From Alphaproteobacteria bacterium (GTDB lineage Bacteria; Pseudomonadota; Alphaproteobacteria; SHVP01), in the NCBI GenBank assembly GCA_040216735.1, contig JAVJOO010000005.1:496001-560000 (forward strand): a stretch of 64,000 nt of DNA, read 5' to 3'. Shown here piece after piece: positions 43,465-52,769 of this stretch. Below the pieces are notes generated by a model. It saw only the letters and a list, made by a program, of their open reading frames with translations, did no database searches and was not told the origin of the DNA. The first letter of the stretch is position 1. Each line of letters begins with the position of its first letter. The position numbers and the translations under genes are program-made.

Positions 43465-45597
43465 GTGCATAGGAGACTGGCTTTCGCCGGAGCGGCCGTC
43501 CTGTTTGCCGCCGCGTGCACCGCCCAGCCGGTGCGGGACGTTTCGGAAATCCCCGCCTCGATCCCCGAGACCGGGCCGCGCGTTGCCCAGAATCAAACGA
43601 CTCCAGCACCCGTTGCCCAACCCGCGTTCCCGGGGTCCAGCGGCGCGGCGGTCGCACGCCAACCCCGTATCGACGAGCTCTACCCGGCGCGCGCTGCCGC
43701 ATCGGCGGGCGGCGGTACTCAGCCGCTGCGCAATGCCGAAGGCGACATCACTCTCAGTTTCGACAACGCGGACGTGCGTGAGGTCGCTCGCGTCATCCTC
43801 GGCAGTCTGTTGCAACTGAATTACATCGTCGATCCGAGCGTGTCGGGCGCCATCAGCCTTGCTTCGGGTCGCCCGCTGCGGCGCGAAGATCTCCTGCCGA
43901 CATTGGAGGCGATTCTAGCGAGCCAAGGCATTCAACTCGTCAACTACGGCAACGTACTGCGCTTGAGCCGCCTGAACGACGCCCAAGCCCGCGCCGGCGG
44001 CGGGATCGGTTTTGGACCCGGCACTGCTTACCGAGTCTTCCCGCTTCAGTACGTCGCCGCGGCGCAACTGCAGACGGTATTGGCGCCACTTTTGCCCGAC
44101 GGCGCTATCCCGGTTGTCGACGCGGTTCGCAATTTGATCGTTGTCGCCGGCGATTCGACGGTCATGCGTCTTGCCGCGGGCACAATCGAGATCTTCGACA
44201 TCGACCGTATGGCGACACAAACCTCGGCGATCATCACCTTGCAAGACGCCGACGCATCGGTCGTTGCAGCCGAACTGACCAACATCTTTGCGGCGACCGG
44301 ATCGCTGTCAGGCAGCGACGGCGATCCCGGCGCCCTGCAATTGATCCCCATCGAACGGCTGAACGGCATTCTCGTAGTCGGTCAGAATCGCGACTTGGTC
44401 GAGGATGCCCGCGAGTGGGTATTCCGGTTGGACCGCAAACGCGACCCTGCCGAACGCCGCGTCTTCGTCTACTACGTGCAGCATGGCGGGGCAGAACGGA
44501 TCGCGACAGCGCTCAACGAAATACTTGGCGGCAGCCCGGAGAACGAGGCCACGACCGAAGGGAACGACGCAGCGGGGACACCTTCCGGGCTCCTAGATAC
44601 GAACCTACGGATTTCGGTCGACGCTGAGAACAATGCGCTTTTGGTATCGACGACAACGCCCAACTTCACCTTGATCCAGGACGTTCTACGCCGGCTCGAT
44701 ATCCAACCGCTCCAGGTGATGATCGAAACCAGTATTTTCGAAGTATCGCTGCGGGACGATCTGAGGTTCGGCGTTCAATACGCTATCAACAACGGTGGGA
44801 TCGGAATCGGCGAGGGCGGCAGCGCGTCCTTCACCAATGGGACCAACACCGTTACCGGCCCGGGATCGGTAGTGACGCCGACGATCAATCCGGTACTGGG
44901 GGCGATCGGCACATCGACGACGGTGGGCGGCTTCAACTTCACGATCGAGGGCGCGTCGGCGACACGGTTCATTATCGACGCGCTTTCGGATCTCACCGAA
45001 GTCAACATGATCTCGTCGCCGAATGTGATCGTGCTGAACAACAACACAGCTTCGCTGAACGTCGGCGACGAGGTTCCGATTATCACGCAAACAACGACCA
45101 GCACCGTCACCACTAGTCCGTTGATCGTAAACACCGTGCAGTACCGGCCAACCGGTGTGAGCCTCGAGGTCACCCCGCAGGTCAACGCCAGCGGCATGGT
45201 CACGTTGCGGCTCTCCCAGGCGGTTAGCGATGTGCGGGTGACGACGTCTTCGACCATCAACTCGCCCACGATTCAGAACCGCAGCCTCCTGAGCACCGTT
45301 TCCGTGCGCAGCGGCGACACGGTTTTGCTCGGAGGGCTGATCCGTGAGACTGCAGGCGACGGTCGGACGGGAATCCCGCTGCTCCACGAACTCCCCATCG
45401 TTGGAAACCTGTTCGGGCGCACCGCCGAAACCACTCAGCGCACGGAACTCGTGATTCTCATCCGGCCCATCATCATCTCGACACCCGAAGAGGCAACCAG
45501 CGTCACGCAATCGATGCGGAACAAATTCCTGTCGCTGGTCCGCCAGGAGCGCGAGGGCATTCGCCAGCCCCGCAACATCCCGGGCGCCGGACGCTAA
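43465..45597 (+). CDS. gspD: Type II secretion outer-membrane secretin GspD
   Basis: A 710-residue lipoprotein secretin. The signal peptide ends in the lipobox FAAAC, with lipidation at C18. N0 and N1-N3 ring domains follow (INLSFDNADVREVARVI-like residues near 100; LQYVAAAQLQTVLAPLL; YYVQHGGAERIATALNEIL). The secretin barrel domain then occupies about residues 430-665, with SSPNVIVLNNNTASLNVGDE and LLGGLIRETAGDGRTGIP. It forms the outer-membrane channel through which folded proteins leave the cell. The start is a GTG at 43465 preceded by GGGAGGA; an upstream TTG at 43447 would overlap that ribosome site. The lipobox suggests that no separate pilotin is needed. Confidence 0.93.
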   Translation: MHRRLAFAGAAVLFAAACTAQPVRDVSEIPASIPETGPRVAQNQTTPAPVAQPAFPGSSGAAVARQPRIDELYPARAAASAGGGTQPLRNAEGDITLSFDNADVREVARVILGSLLQLNYIVDPSVSGAISLASGRPLRREDLLPTLEAILASQGIQLVNYGNVLRLSRLNDAQARAGGGIGFGPGTAYRVFPLQYVAAAQLQTVLAPLLPDGAIPVVDAVRNLIVVAGDSTVMRLAAGTIEIFDIDRMATQTSAIITLQDADASVVAAELTNIFAATGSLSGSDGDPGALQLIPIERLNGILVVGQNRDLVEDAREWVFRLDRKRDPAERRVFVYYVQHGGAERIATALNEILGGSPENEATTEGNDAAGTPSGLLDTNLRISVDAENNALLVSTTTPNFTLIQDVLRRLDIQPLQVMIETSIFEVSLRDDLRFGVQYAINNGGIGIGEGGSASFTNGTNTVTGPGSVVTPTINPVLGAIGTSTTVGGFNFTIEGASATRFIIDALSDLTEVNMISSPNVIVLNNNTASLNVGDEVPIITQTTTSTVTTSPLIVNTVQYRPTGVSLEVTPQVNASGMVTLRLSQAVSDVRVTTSSTINSPTIQNRSLLSTVSVRSGDTVLLGGLIRETAGDGRTGIPLLHELPIVGNLFGRTAETTQRTELVILIRPIIISTPEEATSVTQSMRNKFLSLVRQEREGIRQPRNIPGAGR

Positions 45598-45622
45598 ATC
45601 CGAAAGAAACGCTACGGCGCCG

Positions 45623-46801
45623 TTATTGTAGCGACGCGCTTACAGCGTAGCTGCCGGTACCGCCGCAGCAGTGCGCGACGCTGACAAAATACGTCCCCGC
45701 CGCAACCGCGGCACTCAGGCGCGCGTTGTACCAGTTGGCCGAATCGTCGTCCTCGGCGACAACGTCGCCGAGCGCGTTGCGCAGGGTGAGTTTGACGTCG
45801 GTCGACCCCGTGGTTGAAAGCACGAGCGTGCCCGGCAGATCGGCGTCGACGCGGAAGGTATCGATGTCCCCGCTTGTTTCGATTCTCCCCGTCGCAGCGC
45901 CGTCCAAAGTCGCCGCGCTAGCCGCCTCTCCGGCATGGTCGTCGTCGAGCGCATCGAGCGTTCCGCTACCGGGAAGGAGTGCCACGCTTTTCGTCGCGCC
46001 GAGCTGCTCGACCACATCGACTACTTGAACGGCGAAGTCTTCGACCGACCGAAACGTCTGGGCCGCGTTGAAGACGCTCAACACGGCGCGTCCCGTCGGT
46101 GCGGCTGGTCCGATCGATACTTTCGCGACGATGGACGTCGCATCGATAAAGGTCACCCGATGTACCGTAAATCCAATGGGAACTTCGACCACCGGTATCC
46201 CGCCGGTCGAACTGAAACCCTCGGCCTCTAACGTCAACGACACCGTGGTACCGCGAGGAACGAAAGCGATGAGCTCGATAAGTTCCCGGTAGGCGATTTC
46301 GGCAATACAGGCCACATCGCTGCACCCTGCCGATGGCGCTTGCGAGACTGCGTCGCGCACGGTGCCCGGCAGATCGTGGGCGCCATCCACCAACTCACCG
46401 AGGAAAAACGCCGCCGCGGCGCCCGCGTCGGCAAACCAACGCCCACCCTCGCCGTCCAGCCCAACGTAGACGCGACCGTCGGCGCGTTCGACGATCCCGC
46501 GCCGGTCCGACGCGCCACCCAGCGCGCGGAATAGATCGACCGTTCGCGCCATCGCCCGAACCAATGCTTGGTCCTGCGCCGCCAACCCCGTCACGTCGGG
46601 CGCGTCGCTGAAGTCGATGAAGCGCGGCCCCATCGACCCGGCGCCGTCGGCACCGGACGCCAAACCGGTTACTTCGTTCGAAAGTTGCCTCACATAGCCG
46701 CCATAGGGCGCCGAATCACCCCGTGCAACACCTGCCGCATTGGCACCGTGTCCGAGCGCCACGAAGATTGCAGCGATGACCGCAAAACGAAATGACATCA
46801 T
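45623..46801 (-). CDS. Exported protein with C-terminal PPC (pre-peptidase) domain
   Basis: A 392-residue protein with a signal peptide (FAVIAAIFVALGHGANA). The middle part is not recognised; it contains ARTVDLFRALGGASDRRG, a cysteine pair in CSDVACIAEIAYREL and a beta-sandwich-like stretch. The last 90 residues form a PPC domain (GDIDTFRVDADLPGTLVL, then AGTYFVSVAHCCGGTGSYAV), a module common on secreted enzymes and surface proteins. No catalytic domain is evident. It lies in the type II secretion locus, three bases after the MORN/TPR lipoprotein gene and convergent with gspD. A role as secreted cargo is inferred from this context. Confidence 0.75.
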   Translation of the reverse strand: MMSFRFAVIAAIFVALGHGANAAGVARGDSAPYGGYVRQLSNEVTGLASGADGAGSMGPRFIDFSDAPDVTGLAAQDQALVRAMARTVDLFRALGGASDRRGIVERADGRVYVGLDGEGGRWFADAGAAAAFFLGELVDGAHDLPGTVRDAVSQAPSAGCSDVACIAEIAYRELIELIAFVPRGTTVSLTLEAEGFSSTGGIPVVEVPIGFTVHRVTFIDATSIVAKVSIGPAAPTGRAVLSVFNAAQTFRSVEDFAVQVVDVVEQLGATKSVALLPGSGTLDALDDDHAGEAASAATLDGAATGRIETSGDIDTFRVDADLPGTLVLSTTGSTDVKLTLRNALGDVVAEDDDSANWYNARLSAAVAAGTYFVSVAHCCGGTGSYAVSASLQ

Positions 46802-46804
46802 CGC

Positions 46805-48700
46805 CTAGCCCACTACCTGCATGCACCGCTTGGGTACACGGATCGAGGTGCCGCGCGAGAACCAGGTTAGGAACGTATTCCCGGTGCAGGTTGACCGCGT
46901 AATCCCGATCTGGCCGAAGCCGTTGATCGTGATGTCGGTCACCTCGACGCGCATGAACTGACCTTCGTCGAAGGTGACAAGGCCGCACCAGCGCGCGTCG
47001 TTGGCATACAACCCGTTCTGCGAACAAACCGTTTTGTTGATCAGTACCGATTCCAGTGCCAGGGCCGGATTGCCGACCGTTCCAGCCGGCGGTAGGCCGG
47101 AGTAGCGCGGGGACGGCGAATTGGCCGACACGACGTACTGTTCTTGCGGGACCGGGGCGATGGCGGATTGATTCTGTGCAACCTGAACGGTTCCGCGCGA
47201 TCCGGCCAACGATTCCAAGCGTGCATTGGCGAGGAGCGCCGCCGGCGCCGACGGGTAGGTCACCAACAGATCATGGTATTGCCGTTCGGCTGCTGCGTAA
47301 CTTCCCTGGAGTTCCAACTGGTAGGCCGCCGCAAACATAGCATCTGCATCGCGCACAGGGGACGCCCCCGACGCCGCGACCGGCGGCGCGGGTGTAACGG
47401 CCACCTCGGCAACAGGCGCCCGAACGACGAGCGGTTGAACGCCACTTTGGCGCGCCGCGTTCGCGCCAATCACCCACGGGCCGTCGCGCCCCGCATATCT
47501 TTGCGCCAGCGACCCGCTGTCGTCGCGTTCGATTCGCAAGGCCCCGGTGAGTCGGGGCGCCGTTAGCGCAACCGGCTCCGCGCCACCGGTTCGCGCAACT
47601 TCTAACTGGGTCGGTCGCCCGTCGCCGGCGATCAGCATCGTCCCGGTCGCTGCAAACGACCGCTCAGGCGTTGTCGCGACTGAAACCGGCGCAGCGGCGG
47701 TCACGACGGGCAACCGTGGCGCGGGCGGCGGATCGACCTGAAGCGCTGCAAGCTGCATGCGTCCACCCAACGCTTGGGTTACGTGGGCCGTTCTTTGCGC
47801 GTAGGCGCTTTGATTTGGCTCGGACGCTGCCGTCGCGACGGCGATCTCGCTTCGCGTCGCGCGCGTCGGCGAGACCGCGACGGGCGCCCGTTGCAGGGTG
47901 TCACCGACATCGGCACGCGCGAGTTGCACGACCGGGACCTGCTGTGCGGGCGCCGGTTGGGCCGCCAAGAGGGCAATGGTGTCACGTGAAGCCGCCGGCG
48001 CATCGGCTATCACCTGACGGTTCGCCGACGGCGACGATGCCGAAACCTGCGGCGACTGACTTGCCGCCTGTGCCAACACCACACCTGGGTACGCCGAGGC
48101 GCGTTCGTTCTGCCAGCTTTGGACCTCGGCAACGGTCATTTCCGATTCGTCCAAGAGGTCTCCCATGCGGTAGTTCGCACGCACATGGGAACCGGCGACC
48201 CCGATGATCGTGAAGGCCCCGTCGCGGATACCGTCCGCATAGCTCCCGACGATCACCTCGCCGTCGGGATACGTCGTGATGACCTCGCCATCGAACTCGC
48301 CCGCACGAAAGGTGCCTTCGTTGCGCTCAGATTCGATACCTTCGATGTACCAGACCAACGTTCCCCTACCTGTGAGGCGCCCGTCTTCGCATGTACCGAA
48401 CCAACGAATCTCTTCGTCGGCGCGGGCAAACGGGTTGCTCGTTGCGCATTTCGATACGGGATCGACGATCCAACCGGGTTGTCCGGCGACCACAGCCAAC
48501 GGCCCATCGCCAACGCCTGCGCCAAGCAAGGGCGCCGGGACAGGCTGGCTTCCACTACTCGCTACCGGGTTAAGTCGCGGGGCTTCGCTCCCTGGGGTCA
48601 CTAGGTCGGCAATCCGGTCCATTCCCGGTAGGCCACCCACAAAGGAACACCCTGCCAGTGCCAGCGTCAGCGCACCGGCGGCGATTAGCGGCCTCATCAT
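46805..48700 (-). CDS. Large MORN/TPR-type lipoprotein linked to the type II secretion locus
   Basis: A 631-residue lipoprotein (lipobox LALAGC, Cys18). MORN-like repeats lie at about residues 95-165, for example GRLTGRGTLVWYIEGIES, EGTFRAGEFDGEVITTYPDG and VIVGSYADGIRDGAF. An Ala/Pro/Gln-rich disordered region follows, then a TPR-like helix pair (FAAAYQLELQGSYAAAERQY) and a C-terminal domain with four or more cysteines (KTVCSQNGLYANDARWCG; CTGNTFLTWF). I know no characterised family with this architecture. It lies 106 bases after gspK on the same strand and directly upstream of the PPC-domain gene. The tail may be a disulfide-bonded beta domain. Its link to secretion is inferred. Confidence 0.72.
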   Translation of the reverse strand: MMRPLIAAGALTLALAGCSFVGGLPGMDRIADLVTPGSEAPRLNPVASSGSQPVPAPLLGAGVGDGPLAVVAGQPGWIVDPVSKCATSNPFARADEEIRWFGTCEDGRLTGRGTLVWYIEGIESERNEGTFRAGEFDGEVITTYPDGEVIVGSYADGIRDGAFTIIGVAGSHVRANYRMGDLLDESEMTVAEVQSWQNERASAYPGVVLAQAASQSPQVSASSPSANRQVIADAPAASRDTIALLAAQPAPAQQVPVVQLARADVGDTLQRAPVAVSPTRATRSEIAVATAASEPNQSAYAQRTAHVTQALGGRMQLAALQVDPPPAPRLPVVTAAAPVSVATTPERSFAATGTMLIAGDGRPTQLEVARTGGAEPVALTAPRLTGALRIERDDSGSLAQRYAGRDGPWVIGANAARQSGVQPLVVRAPVAEVAVTPAPPVAASGASPVRDADAMFAAAYQLELQGSYAAAERQYHDLLVTYPSAPAALLANARLESLAGSRGTVQVAQNQSAIAPVPQEQYVVSANSPSPRYSGLPPAGTVGNPALALESVLINKTVCSQNGLYANDARWCGLVTFDEGQFMRVEVTDITINGFGQIGITRSTCTGNTFLTWFSRGTSIRVPKRCMQVVG

Positions 48701-48806
48701 CCCTCGTTTCCCCCGCCTTGTAGCGGCTCCTAGACCTCAAACAACCGTTAGAATATCAGGGAATACCGGAAACTCACGCCCTTGAATTGGCGGAATCCCG
48801 TGAATC

Positions 48807-49682
48807 CTAACGGTCATTACGTTCCCACGTCCGAAACAACAGGGGCAACCCGCCGTCGCCGGTGAGCCAGGTGATGGCCCGCCACGAAATCGCCCTGTCC
48901 TGGGATTGCGCCGTGGCCGTGATTTCGACGGCCAACCCCGGCGATGCTGCGATGTAGCGGTCGCCGCCGGGCAGGTCCGGCGAAGCGCCGCGCAGACCGC
49001 CAGCGATAAAGCTTTGGCGGGCCGTTAGGAAGGTTGCGCGGGCGTCGTCGCCGACACCGGGTATCGAGGCCAGCACCGCCTCCGATGCAGCCATCGGATC
49101 GATTCCGGCATTGAGACAATCGACGGTCACGTCCGGGCGTAGCGCCTGCATCAGTCCGGCATCGACACCGACGATCTGCTGCAGTTCGGCGACCGAATCC
49201 AGTGGACCGTTGCGCGCGCCGTGGGTTCGTCCGGCGGCGCGATATTGCGCATCCTCGGCCCCGCCCATCGCAACGGACGAATCCGGATCGCGCCAGTCGA
49301 GAATCGCCGCTGCAGCGCTGCCGCCGTGGAAGTCCACCAGCCGCCCCAACAGCTCACCCCAACCGGTGTTGAGATCGACCTTGCCACATTCGTCCGTGAA
49401 GTCGACGCGGACTTCGACGTCATCGAAGGCGACAACCGTGCCATCGGCAATGAGTGGGTCAACGCCGGCAAGGAGAAGAAGCGCACCGTGGACGACGCCC
49501 GCCTGGGCGCGGGAACGGGACTGCGCCTCTTCAATCAGGTGGCGCGCCGATGCCAGGTCCGTGCGCACCGTACCGGCGACCACCGTAGCGAGACCGGCCA
49601 GAAGCAAAGTCGACCACAGGACCACCAACAACGCCGATCCGCGTTGTGGATTGACCCGATCTTTACGAATTCGACCTGTCAT
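48807..49682 (-). CDS. gspK: Type II secretion minor pseudopilin GspK
   Basis: A 291-residue GspK, the large pseudopilin that caps the tip of the pseudopilus. The prepilin leader RGSALLVVLWSTLLLAGL lacks the usual glutamate at position 5, as is known for GspK. The alpha domain contains VDLNTGWGELLGRLVDF and DWRDPDSSVAMGGAED. The tail holds a helix-hairpin-like ASEAVLASIPGVGDDARATF. The start at 49682 overlaps the gspJ stop by four bases. It is the last gsp gene of the leftward operon. Confidence 0.92.
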   Translation of the reverse strand: MTGRIRKDRVNPQRGSALLVVLWSTLLLAGLATVVAGTVRTDLASARHLIEEAQSRSRAQAGVVHGALLLLAGVDPLIADGTVVAFDDVEVRVDFTDECGKVDLNTGWGELLGRLVDFHGGSAAAAILDWRDPDSSVAMGGAEDAQYRAAGRTHGARNGPLDSVAELQQIVGVDAGLMQALRPDVTVDCLNAGIDPMAASEAVLASIPGVGDDARATFLTARQSFIAGGLRGASPDLPGGDRYIAASPGLAVEITATAQSQDRAISWRAITWLTGDGGLPLLFRTWERNDR

Positions 49683-50293
49683 CGCGGTTGCTCGCCAAGT
49701 CGTGGCGCGATGACGATGGCCGGCCAAATGGCGCCGTCGGTGCGAGCGGCACCGAGTTCAATACGAACGAGGTCGGGGAGCGATTGCGCCGCGGTCCAGG
49801 TATCGTGCCACATCGGCTCGCCACGGTCGGCGCGACCGAAATAGGAAAAGCGCACCACACCGATGTCCCGCGCAATCACATCGCGCGTGGCGGAGACGCC
49901 ATCGAAGCCCGGCACCCTGCCTTCGGTGAGAGTCCGCGCCAGAACCAAGTCCGTTCCCTCGCGTTCGACTACGAGTTTGTAGAGGCCCCCGACGTCTGGA
50001 TAGGCCGGCAGGTCGGCGACGAACGCTAGGCGACCGGCACGTCCATCAAAAGCGATGACGCTCCCGCCGCGGTCGTCGGTCCAGCGAATCGGACGCGCTG
50101 CGGCGATACGCTCGCGCAGGAAAGCCTGGACGCCGCGAAGCTGGTCGAGTTGACTAGCGCGGGTGGTTACGCGGTCAGTACCCATGAGCCCGATCCTCAG
50201 TCCACCGCTTAAGGCAACGACGACGAGTCCAAGAAGCGTCAAGCCCACCAGCAACTCGATGAGCGTAAACCCGCGCTGCCCGCGCTTACTCAT
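49679..50293 (-). CDS. gspJ: Type II secretion minor pseudopilin GspJ
   Basis: A 204-residue minor pseudopilin. The leader and hydrophobic helix MSKRGQRGFTLIELLVGLTL carry the cut site G/F and glutamate at +5. It is followed by a beta-rich globular domain (LAFVADLPAYPDVGGLYKLV, VRFSYFGRADRG). With GspI and GspK it forms the tip complex that starts pseudopilus assembly. Its start overlaps the end of gspI by eight bases and its stop overlaps gspK. Confidence 0.92.
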   Translation of the reverse strand: MSKRGQRGFTLIELLVGLTLLGLVVVALSGGLRIGLMGTDRVTTRASQLDQLRGVQAFLRERIAAARPIRWTDDRGGSVIAFDGRAGRLAFVADLPAYPDVGGLYKLVVEREGTDLVLARTLTEGRVPGFDGVSATRDVIARDIGVVRFSYFGRADRGEPMWHDTWTAAQSLPDLVRIELGAARTDGAIWPAIVIAPRLGEQPR

Positions 50294-50690
50294 TGCCGTC
50301 CCGCTTCGACACCTTGAGCGTCCGCAATGTGACGGAATCGCGGGGATGGCGATCCCACGCGACAGTGACCTGAATGTCGTAAGCTTGCACCGGAAGTCGC
50401 GCTAGATCCTCGACCGAAAGCCCTCGGTAACGTTGAACCTCCGCGCGCCACGACATGCCGCCTCCGGCATCGCCGCGCTGGGTGCCTGCCCGCAGCGGCA
50501 ATGCCGTGCCGAATGCTTCAAGCGTCGATTCCGCCGAGACGAGCGCCAAGGTCAACCGTTCGGCCCGGTCGCTGCCGTCGAAGGCGCCACCGAACAGACG
50601 CAACGCCGCCACCAGGACGAGGCCGGTAATCACGAATGCGACCACGACCTCGACAAGCGAAAACCCCGCCTCAGGGCGCTTGGCGAACAT
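50286..50690 (-). CDS. gspI: Type II secretion minor pseudopilin GspI
   Basis: About 134 residues, starting MFAKRPEAGFSLVEVVVAFV, with the G/F prepilin cut site and glutamate at +5. The globular part (AESTLEAFGTALPLRAGT, WRAEVQRYRGLSVEDLA, AYDIQVTVAWDRHP) matches GspI. The start is uncertain. The ATG at 50690 gives a short normal leader, whereas the ATG at 50711 has a better GGAG ribosome site and would give a 16-residue leader. Either way the gene overlaps the end of gspH. The minor pseudopilin nucleates the pseudopilus with GspJ and GspK. Confidence 0.9.
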   Translation of the reverse strand: MFAKRPEAGFSLVEVVVAFVITGLVLVAALRLFGGAFDGSDRAERLTLALVSAESTLEAFGTALPLRAGTQRGDAGGGMSWRAEVQRYRGLSVEDLARLPVQAYDIQVTVAWDRHPRDSVTLRTLKVSKRDGNE

Positions 50691-51129
50691 GTCCGGTGAT
50701 CCAATCGACATGCACGCTCCGCGCGGCGGTGCCGCGGCGAAGCTGAACCGTTCCGCCGGTCGAGCGACCGTCGGCAAAGAAGCGGATGGAGCGTGTGCCC
50801 CGGTCGCCAATTCCGGCTGGCGGTACGTCCACCGAAATCGAGACGGCACCGCCAAGGGTATGACGCCGCTCGCCGGCCTGCCACTCCGACGGATCGTGGA
50901 CAACAAAATCGACAGCGCGGCCCGACCCGACCGCTTCGGCCCGCGCCCCCCGGAGCGCCGAGACCAGCGCCTGATGCTCGCTGCCCAATCGGGTCACGCC
51001 AAGCGCGGCTCCAAGCGGCGGTGCCACGACCGCTGCCGCCAATGCAAGAATAGCCAAGACGACTAGGAGCTCGATCAGGGTAAATCCAGCGTTCGTCTTA
51101 CGGCCGTCCCTAATTCGAAACGTCGGCAT
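50671..51129 (-). CDS. gspH: Type II secretion minor pseudopilin GspH
   Basis: A 152-residue pseudopilin. The leader RKTNAG is cut before FTLIELLVVLAILALAAAVV. The globular domain follows the GspH/FimT pattern (QALVSALRGARAEAVGSGRA, VDFVVHDPSEW). The start at 51129 (MPTFRIRDGRK) was chosen from the leader length; it overlaps gspG by 20 bases. It lies in the conserved order G-H-I-J-K. Confidence 0.9.
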   Translation of the reverse strand: MPTFRIRDGRKTNAGFTLIELLVVLAILALAAAVVAPPLGAALGVTRLGSEHQALVSALRGARAEAVGSGRAVDFVVHDPSEWQAGERRHTLGGAVSISVDVPPAGIGDRGTRSIRFFADGRSTGGTVQLRRGTAARSVHVDWITGHVRQAP

Positions 51130-51541
51130 TCTCCCCCTCGCCGCCCGGCTGACCGTCGGCGCCGAGAGAAAACAGCCGGTACGGCGCGCTCCCCTCACCC
51201 GGCGAGACATAGCCGTAAGGGCGTTGCCAAGGGTCCAACGGAATTGCCTCGCCGCGTACATAGGGACCGTTCCATCGCGTTGCTCCGGCGGGCGGCGTCA
51301 CCAAGACCGTTAACCCCTCCTGTGTTGCCGGATAGCGCCCGACATCGAGCTGGAAAAGATCCAATGCCGTCACCAATGTCTCGATTTGCAGCTTGGCGAC
51401 ATCGGATTTGGCGCGAGACAGAAAGTTTACGGCGCGCGGCGCGACGATGCCGATAATCAATCCAAGGATCGCCAGAACGACAAGCAGTTCGATCAGGGTA
51501 AAGCCGCGTTCCTTCGCACGTCGTCTAGAGGGCAAGCGCAT
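51110..51541 (-). CDS. gspG: Type II secretion major pseudopilin GspG
   Basis: A 143-residue major pseudopilin. MRLPSRRRAKERG is the leader, cut before FTLIELLVVLAILGLIIG, with glutamate at +5. The globular domain has the typical GspG ending LDPWQRPYGYVSPGEG and a calcium-site-like loop LGADGQPGGEGENADV. It is the main subunit of the piston-like pseudopilus. The start at 51541 overlaps the gspF tail by 17 bases; longer in-frame extensions have no leader sequence. Prepilin peptidase for its processing is encoded in the same operon. Confidence 0.95.
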   Translation of the reverse strand: MRLPSRRRAKERGFTLIELLVVLAILGLIIGIVAPRAVNFLSRAKSDVAKLQIETLVTALDLFQLDVGRYPATQEGLTVLVTPPAGATRWNGPYVRGEAIPLDPWQRPYGYVSPGEGSAPYRLFSLGADGQPGGEGENADVSN

Positions 51542-52769
51542 TGATCCCCGCGATGGCTGATACAAGTGACAAAATAATCGCGCCGACCACGACGCCGATG
51601 ACAACGATGAGGCTTGGCTCGAGGATCGCCACGAACCGTTTGATGGCGGTTTCGGCGTCCGCCGCATTGGTCGCCGCCAACCGCTCCAACATCTCGACCA
51701 ATCGCCCGCCTTCCTCACCAACTCGGAGGAGTTCGATCGCGATCGGCGGAAAGATTCCGTCCCGCGCGAGCGCGGCGGCCAGGGTCGACCCGCCTTTGAC
51801 CGCGTCGATGGCGTGCCTGATCGCTTCGGCAACCGCGCGATTTGCTGCGGCGTCGGCGGCCAAACGCAGGGCTTCGGGCAAAAGCACGCCATTCCCCAGG
51901 AGCGCCCCAAGGGCATGGGCAAAGCGTTCAGTTTCAATCCGGCGAATGACGTCGCCAACGAGGGGGGCGCTTAGCGCAAGACGGTCGACGCGCAAACCGA
52001 ACGCTCGGCGACGCCGCCCGACCCTGATGTAGAGCCAGCCGCCCAATGCGGCCAACAATACGAGCCAACCGTAGTCCACCACGAAGCCCGACACGGCGAC
52101 GACCGCGCGCGTTCCTCCAGGCAACGGCACCGCAGCTTCGCGGAACAATTGGTCGAATTGCGGCACGACGTAGACCAACAGGACCACCAGCGAAATCAGC
52201 GCGGCGAACGCCAGCAGTGTTGGATAGATCAGCGCCGATTGAACCGACGTCACGAGACGACCCATCCGCTCTTGATACCGCGCCAACGATTCCAATGCCC
52301 CAGTCAGCTGGCCACCCACTTCTCCGGCCCGCAATGTGGCGCAATAGAACGGCGAGAACACCTCCGGATGCGCCGCCGCGGCGGCGGCGAGGCCCTGCCC
52401 CTCGCGAACCCGTTGGCGCATGGTCTGGGCGACGCCGGCCAAGACAGCGTCGGTTGTCGTTTGCGCGAGCAGATCGAGCGCCCGGTCCACCGATACATCG
52501 GCGCCGACCATGGTTGCCAATTCGCTGGTAAAGCGAAGGCGCGCGGCACGGGCCGGCCCTCGGGCACCGAGAACATGAAAGGCACCTTGGCGACGCTGTG
52601 CGGAGGCGGACCCGACCGACGGCCTAGGGCCATCATCCGGCGCGATACTCACCGGCAGCCGATCGGCCATACGCAACTTGGCAATCGCGGACTCCCGGTC
52701 CGGCGCCTCTATCACGTCTTCGCTGACGGCACCGTCGTTGCCGACTGCCCGGTAGCGGTAGCGCGCCAT
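51525..52769 (-). CDS. gspF: Type II secretion inner-membrane platform protein GspF
   Basis: A 414-residue polytopic protein with two GspF-type cytoplasmic domains. The first is around residues 75-200 (RLRFTSELATMVGADVSVD, VFSPFYCATLRAGEVGG), the second around 275-400 (RFAHALGALLGNGVLLPEAL, ELLRVGEEGGRLVEML). Three hydrophobic segments are visible near 165-185, 220-240 and 380-405. The N-terminus MARYRYRAVGNDG is standard. It couples the ATPase GspE to pseudopilus assembly. Its ATG overlaps the gspE stop (TGATG). Confidence 0.94.
   Translation of the reverse strand: MARYRYRAVGNDGAVSEDVIEAPDRESAIAKLRMADRLPVSIAPDDGPRPSVGSASAQRRQGAFHVLGARGPARAARLRFTSELATMVGADVSVDRALDLLAQTTTDAVLAGVAQTMRQRVREGQGLAAAAAAHPEVFSPFYCATLRAGEVGGQLTGALESLARYQERMGRLVTSVQSALIYPTLLAFAALISLVVLLVYVVPQFDQLFREAAVPLPGGTRAVVAVSGFVVDYGWLVLLAALGGWLYIRVGRRRRAFGLRVDRLALSAPLVGDVIRRIETERFAHALGALLGNGVLLPEALRLAADAAANRAVAEAIRHAIDAVKGGSTLAAALARDGIFPPIAIELLRVGEEGGRLVEMLERLAATNAADAETAIKRFVAILEPSLIVVIGVVVGAIILSLVSAIAGINALAL

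Noticed and set aside
45610-45633. Hairpin CGCTAC / GTAGCG between gspD and the PPC-domain gene as a terminator
   Set aside because: The stem is short with a 12-base loop and no T-run on either strand, and it overlaps the end of the PPC-domain coding sequence; too weak to list.
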